Below are positions 3,741-5,251 of a stretch of DNA of 5,251 nucleotides, piece by piece. Source of the stretch: a bacterium (GTDB taxonomy: Bacteria; Patescibacteriota; Saccharimonadia; Saccharimonadales; UBA4665); contig JAJYKI010000056.1 in NCBI GenBank assembly GCA_021788675.1, positions 1-5,251 on the forward strand. The letters run 5' to 3'. Position numbers and translations under genes: made by a program. The notes under the pieces are model-generated. The model had not been told where the DNA came from and searched no databases. It saw nothing but the letters and a program-made list of their open reading frames with translations. Position 1 is the stretch's first letter. Every line of letters begins with the position of its first letter.

Positions 3741-5251
3741 ATGCGTATAGCGGATAAAGTAGTCGAATCCTTCTTGGAAAAAAGCGGCAAGGTAAGCGGT
3801 GAACAGCTGGAGGCTTTGCATGACCAGGAAAAAACTGAGAAGCGACCACTCCAGGATTTAGTTGTCAGCGGCAATATTTTAAGTGAAATTGAGCTGACCA
3901 AGCTTTATGCCGAGTCCGTTGACGTTCCGTTTGTCGAACTCAACCCTAAAGACATTAAGCGGGATTTGCTTAAGCAGCTGCCGGAAAGGATTGCCCGGCA
4001 ATACGGCGCCATCGTTTTTGATGTTGACGAAGACGGCGCTAAGTACGTTGCCATGTCCGACCCGGATGATGTTCAGGCTCTGAACTTCTTACAAAAACAA
4101 CTTGGTTCAAATCTAAGAGTCTACATCGCTCCCGATAGTCAGATAAGGGCCGCCCTTGACACCTACCGAGGCAATATTGCCGGAGAATTAACAAAAGTCA
4201 TCTCCAGCAACGAAATTAGCGACGAAGAACCGGAAGAAGAGGTTGACGAAAGCGATTTAGCAGAAGACTCGCCGATCGCCCAGACCGTTAACCTGATAAT
4301 CGAATACGGCATTAAAGCCGGTGCCAGCGACATCCATGTTGAACCGAGAGACAAATACGTGATAGTACGTTACCGCATCGACGGCATGTTAAGGGAGGCC
4401 AACAAGTTGCCCAAGAAAGTCTTGAATGCGCTTGTCAGTCGAATTAAGATCCTATCCAACCTGAAAATTGACGAACACCGGGCGCCACAGGACGGACGTT
4501 TTAAAATTGAAGTTAGCGGACTGGTTTACGCCCTAAGGGTATCAACCTTGCCGATAGTTGACGGTGAAAAAGTCGTCATGCGTATTCTGAATGAATCAGT
4601 TAAAGCGGCGACATTTGAGGAACTGGGCTTTTGGGGTGACGCCCTAAATACGCTTAAGCAGGCGATCATTCAGCCACACGGCATGATTTTGGTGACCGGG
4701 CCAACCGGCTCAGGTAAATCCACCACCCTCTTCAGCGTCTTATCCATGCTTAATACTCCTAACGTCAACATATCTACCGTCGAAGATCCGGTTGAGTATC
4801 GCATACCGGGCGTTAACCAGACCCAGGTTAATCCGATTGCCGGCATGACTTTTGCCAATGGACTAAGAGCACTCCTAAGACAGGATCCAAACATTATCAT
4901 GGTCGGAGAGATACGTGACAGCGAAACCGCCGATTTGGCCATCCAGGCTGCCCTGACCGGACACCTTGTGTTTTCGACTCTACATACCAATGACGCAGCC
5001 ACCAGCCTGCCAAGGCTTCTGGATATGGGCACAGAACCATTCCTGATTGCCAGTACGGTTAGGGCAGTAATCGCCCAACGCCTGGTACGTCGACTATGCC
5101 CGGAGTGCCGCGAACAATACGAACCGGATGATGCGACCATTAATCGCATCAAGAGTGCCTTCAAGATTAACGGCGACAACGATTTTCAACAAATCAACCG
5201 CCTAGAAGGTCAAGCCTTCAAAGACGGTGTCGGTGGCGGAAATAACGATAT
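3741..5251 (+). CDS. pilB: PilB/GspE-family type IV pilus assembly ATPase (cut by window edge)
   Basis: The frame opens at ATG 3741 and stays open to the right edge, 503 codons. It is an AAA-like secretion ATPase that powers pilus extension at the inner face of the membrane. Residues 1-150 are the N-terminal GspE/MshEN-type domain. An acidic linker (about 157-177, rich in Asp/Glu) follows. The core has ASDIHVEP (195-202), YRIDG (211-215), Walker A GPTGSGKST (320-328), the Asp box near STVEDPVEY, Walker B NIIMVGEIRD (384-393) with E390, and the His box GHLVFSTLHTND (407-418). CPEC (453-456) is the first half of the zinc-binding tetracysteine motif seen in PilB and GspE but not PilT. The second half is not reached. 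The N-terminal domain and cysteines favour PilB over PilT, and the retained pili of Patescibacteria favour PilB over GspE. No in-frame start exists between the TAA at 3714-3716 and the ATG, and there is no close Shine-Dalgarno. Confidence 0.92.
   Translation, partial: MRIADKVVESFLEKSGKVSGEQLEALHDQEKTEKRPLQDLVVSGNILSEIELTKLYAESVDVPFVELNPKDIKRDLLKQLPERIARQYGAIVFDVDEDGAKYVAMSDPDDVQALNFLQKQLGSNLRVYIAPDSQIRAALDTYRGNIAGELTKVISSNEISDEEPEEEVDESDLAEDSPIAQTVNLIIEYGIKAGASDIHVEPRDKYVIVRYRIDGMLREANKLPKKVLNALVSRIKILSNLKIDEHRAPQDGRFKIEVSGLVYALRVSTLPIVDGEKVVMRILNESVKAATFEELGFWGDALNTLKQAIIQPHGMILVTGPTGSGKSTTLFSVLSMLNTPNVNISTVEDPVEYRIPGVNQTQVNPIAGMTFANGLRALLRQDPNIIMVGEIRDSETADLAIQAALTGHLVFSTLHTNDAATSLPRLLDMGTEPFLIASTVRAVIAQRLVRRLCPECREQYEPDDATINRIKSAFKINGDNDFQQINRLEGQAFKDGVGGGNND

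Noticed and set aside
3633..3901. Two minus-strand frames of 62-64 codons, and another at 4163-4354
   Set aside because: They cover the start and linker regions of the PilB-type gene on the opposite strand, have no ribosome-binding site and give low-complexity or serine-rich products.
4670..5179. A 169-codon open frame on the minus strand
   Set aside because: It lies antisense to the Walker A, Walker B and His-box region of the PilB-type ATPase, whose motifs are unmistakable. The minus-strand product has no recognisable motif, so it is a shadow of that gene.
1..5251. CRISPR array, tRNA or rRNA gene, insertion sequence, integrase or attachment site
   Set aside because: No regularly spaced repeats, cloverleaf, rRNA-like stretch, transposase motif or flanking duplications are visible. 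The window is almost fully occupied by chromosomal genes.

Overview
The window looks like a stretch of a bacterial chromosome of moderate GC, most consistent with a member of the Candidate Phyla Radiation (Patescibacteria), with Saccharibacteria as my best guess. The reasons are a very short TsaB that keeps only the N-terminal half and a residual tail, the neighbourhood recA-recX-tsaE-tsaB-rny, a two-part PRC-barrel protein, and a divergent type IV pilus PilB-type ATPase. TGA is used as a stop (tsaE and the PRC-barrel gene) and no long frame needs it as a sense codon, so the Gracilibacteria/Absconditabacteria code, where UGA is glycine, is not indicated. The assignment rests on gene content and protein character, not on a database search.

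Layout: (1) 1-210, minus strand, is the N-terminus of ribonuclease Y (rny), cut by the window edge. (2) 211-449 has no gene. It holds a good sigma70-type promoter on the minus strand and a leader of about 196 nt with small hairpins, one resembling an attenuator. (3) tsaB (450-842) and tsaE (839-1294), minus strand, overlap by 4 bp (ATGA) and form a tRNA t6A-biosynthesis pair. (4) 1295-1376 is a compact divergent promoter region in which both -10-like boxes sit so close to their start codons that both transcripts would be leaderless or nearly so. (5) 1377-1892, plus strand, encodes a PRC-barrel protein of unknown role. (6) recX (1851-2498) and recA (2506-3543), minus strand, form an operon with a 7-nt gap. 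The recX 3' end overlaps the PRC-barrel gene by 42 bp tail-to-tail, with a strong palindrome inside the overlap. (7) 3544-3740 is the divergent recA/pilB control region. (8) 3741 to the right edge, plus strand, is a GspE/PilB-family ATPase, 503 codons present and open at the edge.

How they fit together: RecA performs strand exchange and RecX modulates its filament. TsaE and TsaB are accessory subunits for the TsaD-dependent step of t6A37 tRNA modification (tsaD is not in the window). RNase Y is the membrane-anchored endonuclease of mRNA decay. The PilB-type ATPase powers pilus extension. Most of this is housekeeping. I do not see a new defence, mobile or biosynthetic system. The points worth a second look concern gene control (rny leader, leaderless divergent pair, palindromic convergent overlap, shared recA/pilB control region) and the reduced TsaB.
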